In this document: positions 61,027-64,000 of the stretch, piece after piece
Numbering within the stretch: position 1 is the first letter of the stretch
How the letters are laid out: each line of letters begins with the position of its first letter
Source: Streptomyces blattellae
Lineage (GTDB): Bacteria; Actinomycetota; Actinomycetes; Streptomycetales; Streptomycetaceae
DNA length: 64,000 nucleotides
Direction of reading: 5' to 3'
Assembly: GCF_009709555.1 (NCBI RefSeq)
Contig: NZ_WJBG01000225.1
Span: 102,407-166,406 of the forward strand
Position numbers and translations under genes: made by a program
Notes under the pieces: generated by a model
Told to the model about the DNA's origin: nothing
The model's input: only the letters and a program-made list of their open reading frames with translations
Databases searched by the model: none

Positions 61027-61970
61027 GCGAACTGTTCACGGACGCCGACGACGTACGCCGGCGCCTCGCCACGGTCGGCCACCTGGTCGACGAGGGCATG
61101 GCGACCGCCCTCCTCCTGGCCACGGTCCTCGACCGGCCGCTGCTGCTGGAGGGCGAGCCCGGCGTCGGCAAGACCAGCGCGGCCAAGGCACTCGCCGGGG
61201 CCCTGGGCACCCCGCTGATCCGGCTGCAGTGCTACGAGGGTCTGACGGCGGGCGAGGCGCTGTACGAGTGGAACTACCAGCGCCAGTTGCTCGCCGTGCG
61301 GCTCACCGAGGCGGGCGGCCGGCAACTCGCCGACGCCGACCTGTTCACCGAGGAGTTCCTGCTCGACCGGCCCCTGCTGCGTGCCGTGCGCCACCGGAGC
61401 CCGCTGCCGCCGGTCCTGCTCATCGACGAGATCGACCGGGCCGACGACGAATTCGAAGCGCTGCTCTTCGAGTTCCTCGGCGAGTGGGCCATCACCATCC
61501 CGGAGCTGGGCACGTTCGCCGCCGTACGGCCGCCGGTCGTGGTCCTCACCTCCAACCGCAGCCGCGAGCTGCACGACGCGCTGCGCCGCCGCTGCCTGTA
61601 CCACTGGATCGACTTCCCCACGCCCGAACGGGCGGCGGAGATCCTGCGCCTCGCGGTGCCGGCCGCGAACGAACCGCTGATCGCGTCCGCGACGGAGTTC
61701 ATCGGCAGGGTCCGCGCACTGGACCTGGACAAGGCGCCCGGCATGGCGGAGGCGATCGACTGGGTCTCCGCCCTCGCCGCCCTGCGCGTCTCCCGACTGG
61801 CACGCCGCGATGTCGTCGCCACGCTCAGCGCCGTCGCGAAGAGCCCCGACGACCGCACCGCCATCACCGAGGCCCTCGAAGAAGCCGGGCCCCTCGAAGA
61901 GGTGGGCTGTTCCGAAGACTCCGCAGGCTCCGCAGACTCAGCAGGCTCCGAACAAGCGAGGAGACCATGA
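61023..61970 (+). CDS. coxD: MoxR-type AAA+ ATPase for CO dehydrogenase maturation
   Basis: 315 residues from GTG 61023. Walker A GEPGVGKT at residues 44-51, Walker B VLLIDEID at 131-138, sensor 1 VVLTSNRSRELHDALRRRCL with the arginine finger. In Oligotropha CoxD is needed to build the Mo-S-Cu centre together with CoxE and CoxF. The C-terminal tail is Ser/Ala/Gly-rich (EDSAGSADSAGSEQARR) and is probably unstructured. ATGA overlap with coxG. Confidence 0.92.
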   Translation: MSELFTDADDVRRRLATVGHLVDEGMATALLLATVLDRPLLLEGEPGVGKTSAAKALAGALGTPLIRLQCYEGLTAGEALYEWNYQRQLLAVRLTEAGGRQLADADLFTEEFLLDRPLLRAVRHRSPLPPVLLIDEIDRADDEFEALLFEFLGEWAITIPELGTFAAVRPPVVVLTSNRSRELHDALRRRCLYHWIDFPTPERAAEILRLAVPAANEPLIASATEFIGRVRALDLDKAPGMAEAIDWVSALAALRVSRLARRDVVATLSAVAKSPDDRTAITEALEEAGPLEEVGCSEDSAGSADSAGSEQARRP

Positions 61971-62704
61971 AGATCGACAACGAGTTCGGCGTCGACGTAC
62001 CCGTCGAGCAGGCGTGGGAGGTGCTCACCGATCTGGAGGGTCTCGCTCCGTGCATGCCGGGCGCCCAGCTCACCGGCGTGGAGGACGATGTCTACCGCGG
62101 GCGGGTGCGGGTCAAGGTCGGGCCCGTGATCAGCCAGTTCGCGGGCACGGCACGCTTCGTGGAGAAGGACGACAGCGCCCATCGCGCCGTGATCAGCGCG
62201 GCGGGCAAGGACATGCGCGGGCAGGGCAACGCGTCCGCGACGATCCACGCCCTGCTGCGGCCCGAGGGCGCGGGCACGGTCGTGACCGTCAGCACCGACC
62301 TCAGCATCAGCGGGAAGCTGGCCCAGTTCGGCAGCGGCATGATCAAGGAGATCTCGGAGAAGCTGTTCGCCCAGTTCGTCGACAACGTCCAGACACGGCT
62401 GCTGACTCCGGCCGAGCCGGAGAACCCGGTACCGGACACGGTTGCGGCGGCATCGGACACAGGGCCCGCGACCGCACCCGCGCCGACCGCAACGGCGGAC
62501 GTGGGGGCGGCCCGGACGAGCGAGCCGTCTCCGTCCCCGTCACCGCGGACGGAGACGGAGACGAAGGCGGAGGCGGACGCGGACGCGGACGCGGACGAGC
62601 CGCTCGACTTGATGCGACTGGCCGGGGCGTCCGTGTACAAGCGGCTGATCCCCGTGGTCGTCGGGGTCGTGGTGGTCGCCGTAGTGATCTACCTGCTGGT
62701 GTGA
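61967..62704 (+). CDS. coxG: CoxG-like SRPBCC protein with C-terminal membrane anchor
   Basis: 245 residues. SRPBCC domain: NEFGVDVPVEQAWEVLTDLE, GLAPCMPGAQLTGVEDDVYR, RVRVKVGPVISQFAGTARF and FGSGMIKEISEKLFAQFVDN. A Ser/Pro/Glu linker with repeated ADADADADE leads to one transmembrane helix (LIPVVVGVVVVAVVIYLLV) at the end. CoxG is thought to recruit CO dehydrogenase to the membrane, where it meets menaquinone. The helix directly supports this idea. Its stop overlaps the coxE ATG by one base (TGATGA). Confidence 0.9.
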   Translation: MKIDNEFGVDVPVEQAWEVLTDLEGLAPCMPGAQLTGVEDDVYRGRVRVKVGPVISQFAGTARFVEKDDSAHRAVISAAGKDMRGQGNASATIHALLRPEGAGTVVTVSTDLSISGKLAQFGSGMIKEISEKLFAQFVDNVQTRLLTPAEPENPVPDTVAAASDTGPATAPAPTATADVGAARTSEPSPSPSPRTETETKAEADADADADEPLDLMRLAGASVYKRLIPVVVGVVVVAVVIYLLV

Positions 62705-63966
62705 TGACCGGGGACGGTCCGCTGCTGCCCGCCGTCGACCGGGCCGCCTTCGCCGTGGCACTCACCGACCGGCTCAGGCAACGGGGCATACCCGTCGGTC
62801 TCACCGCGGCGCGGGACTTCGTGAACGCGCTCGCCGTCTCCGCTCCCGCCTCGCGGACGGCGCTGTACTGGACGGCCCGGGTCACCCTCGTACGCGACCA
62901 CCCGCACCTGAGCCGATTCGACGAGGTCTTCGATGCCGTCTTCGGCGGGTCCCTGCTCGCCGTCGACCCGCATGCCCGCCGGAACGGCCACGAGACGACC
63001 GCCGGCAGGGACGACTCCTCCGCGTCGCTGCCCGCAGACGCCGGCGATCCTGTCGGCGGTGCGGGCGGCCTGCCCTGGGTGACCCTGCCGGCCGTCGTCG
63101 CGGAGGCGGAGCATCGTGACGACCACCTGCCGCGCGTGCCGGAGCGGCTGCCGAGCGATCTGGCAGGTGCGGTGGACACGCCGTTCGAGCAACTGGACGC
63201 GTCGGAGGCCGAGTTGCTGGGGCTATGGCTGGAAACGGCACTGCGGGAGTGGCCCACGCGCCGGTCCCGCCGGTACGCGGTGCGCCCGGGCGGTCCCAGG
63301 GTGGCGATCCGCGAGACGGTGGCGCGGGCCCGCCGCACCGGATGGGAACCGGTCCGGCTGGTCCGTACCGGGCCCACGCACCGGCCGCGCCGGGTGGTCG
63401 TGCTGTGCGACGTCAGCCGGTCGATGCAGGCGCAGGCCGTGGCGTACCTGCATCTCATGCGGGCACTCGCGCTGACGACCCGTGCCGAGGTCTTCGCGTT
63501 CGCGACATCGCTGACGCGCCTCACCGCGGTACTCGCGCACCGTTCGGCTCAGACCGCCTTCGACGAGGCGACGGAACGGGTCGCCGACCGGTTCGGCGGC
63601 ACCCGGATCGCGCACTGCCTGGACGCGCTGCTCGCCTCGCACCACGGCAGCGGCCTGCGCGGCGCCGTCGTCCTCATCGGCTCGGACGGCTGGGACGGCG
63701 ATCCGCCGGAGCGGCTCGCCGCGGCCATGGCCCGGCTGCGGCGCCGCGCGCACGCGGTGATCTGGCTCAACCCCCGTGCGGGCGCCCCCGGTTTCGAGCC
63801 GCGCACGACCACGATGGCCGCGGCACTGCCCTACGTCGACCTGCTCCTGCCGGCCGACACCTTCGGCGCGCTCCTGCGGGCACCCACCGAAATCGCACGC
63901 CACGCCCCCCGCCACAACGGCCCACCCCGATCCCACGGTGACCGCCCCGCCCCCGCGCCCCACTGA
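62704..63966 (+). CDS. coxE: VWA-domain CoxE-like maturation protein
   Basis: 420 residues. The N-terminal part is helical (VDRAAFAVALTDRLRQRGIP), a variable linker follows at about 90-125, and the VWA domain starts near 228: MIDAS motif CDVSRSM gives Asp236, Ser238 and Ser240, the Thr of the site in GGTRIAHCLDALL and Asp in VVLIGSDGWDGDPPERL. It works with the CoxD ATPase as a MoxR-VWA pair to insert metal in CoxL. It is the last gene of the operon in the window; 34 bases follow with nothing visible. Confidence 0.92.
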   Translation: MTGDGPLLPAVDRAAFAVALTDRLRQRGIPVGLTAARDFVNALAVSAPASRTALYWTARVTLVRDHPHLSRFDEVFDAVFGGSLLAVDPHARRNGHETTAGRDDSSASLPADAGDPVGGAGGLPWVTLPAVVAEAEHRDDHLPRVPERLPSDLAGAVDTPFEQLDASEAELLGLWLETALREWPTRRSRRYAVRPGGPRVAIRETVARARRTGWEPVRLVRTGPTHRPRRVVVLCDVSRSMQAQAVAYLHLMRALALTTRAEVFAFATSLTRLTAVLAHRSAQTAFDEATERVADRFGGTRIAHCLDALLASHHGSGLRGAVVLIGSDGWDGDPPERLAAAMARLRRRAHAVIWLNPRAGAPGFEPRTTTMAAALPYVDLLLPADTFGALLRAPTEIARHAPRHNGPPRSHGDRPAPAPH

Positions 63967-64000
63967 CCGGATCAACTCCCCCACCTCGACCAGCCCCTGC

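Overview
The window comes from a high-GC, Streptomyces-like actinomycete. The evidence is strong G/C bias at third codon positions, frequent GTG starts, many 4-nt ATGA/GTGA stop-start overlaps, and characteristic families: class E and F sortases, a WhiJ-like XRE/DUF397/anti-sigma-type ATPase set, PASTA-less Ser/Thr kinases with secreted C-termini, and a cold-shock gene paired with a DEAD-box helicase. I see no tRNA, rRNA, CRISPR array or insertion sequence.

Layout. 0-3.5 kb: a partial VOC protein, a class F sortase with a likely surface substrate, debris of a peptide ABC transporter, and an orphan FAD-binding subunit. 3.5-12.1 kb: a Tat-exported amidohydrolase with beta-propeller repeats, a Ser/Thr kinase carrying an apparent homopolymer frameshift, a class E sortase, and a WhiJ-like regulatory set with a DUF574 methyltransferase. 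12.1-18.9 kb: a decaying sugar-acid locus (dehydratase and mutarotase remnants, KDPG-type aldolase, internally deleted SMP-30, PfkB kinase), a broken MerR gene beside an intact palindromic operator and a methyltransferase, then a ThuA/Gfo-Idh pair. 18.9-31.9 kb: a GCS2 ligase, a PL7 alginate lyase, a kinase-FHA-kinase signalling island, csp/helicase, small secreted proteins, a cysteine-desulfurase-like enzyme and a ferritin-like protein.

32.0-54.9 kb is the most interesting part: a CoA-thioester catabolic island of about 20 genes. It includes five SDRs, an AMP-dependent acyl-CoA ligase overlapping an MBL hydrolase, SnoaL/EthD small proteins, two crotonases, three acyl-CoA dehydrogenases, an APH-type kinase, a thiolase-like protein with its DUF35 partner, a zinc alcohol dehydrogenase and a LIV-type ABC importer whose permease and two ATPases are fused. 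Five promoters in this island share a 16-bp motif (consensus CTGAAYTGAVTTCANT), which I read as the operator of the TetR gene at 37595-38221. The APH kinase beside an ACAD10/11-type dehydrogenase suggests 4-hydroxyacyl-CoA breakdown through a 4-phosphoacyl-CoA, as in human ACAD10/11 and the Pseudomonas lva pathway. The thiolase/DUF35 and paired FadE-like genes recall the retro-aldol step of steroid side-chain degradation.

56.2-64.0 kb is an aerobic carbon monoxide dehydrogenase operon in the order coxM-S-L-F-D-G-E, with almost every junction translationally coupled. CoxL carries the form I active-site signature AYACSFR, so real CO oxidation is likely. The operon lacks the TetR motif but has its own perfect inverted repeat across a TTGACA -35 box.
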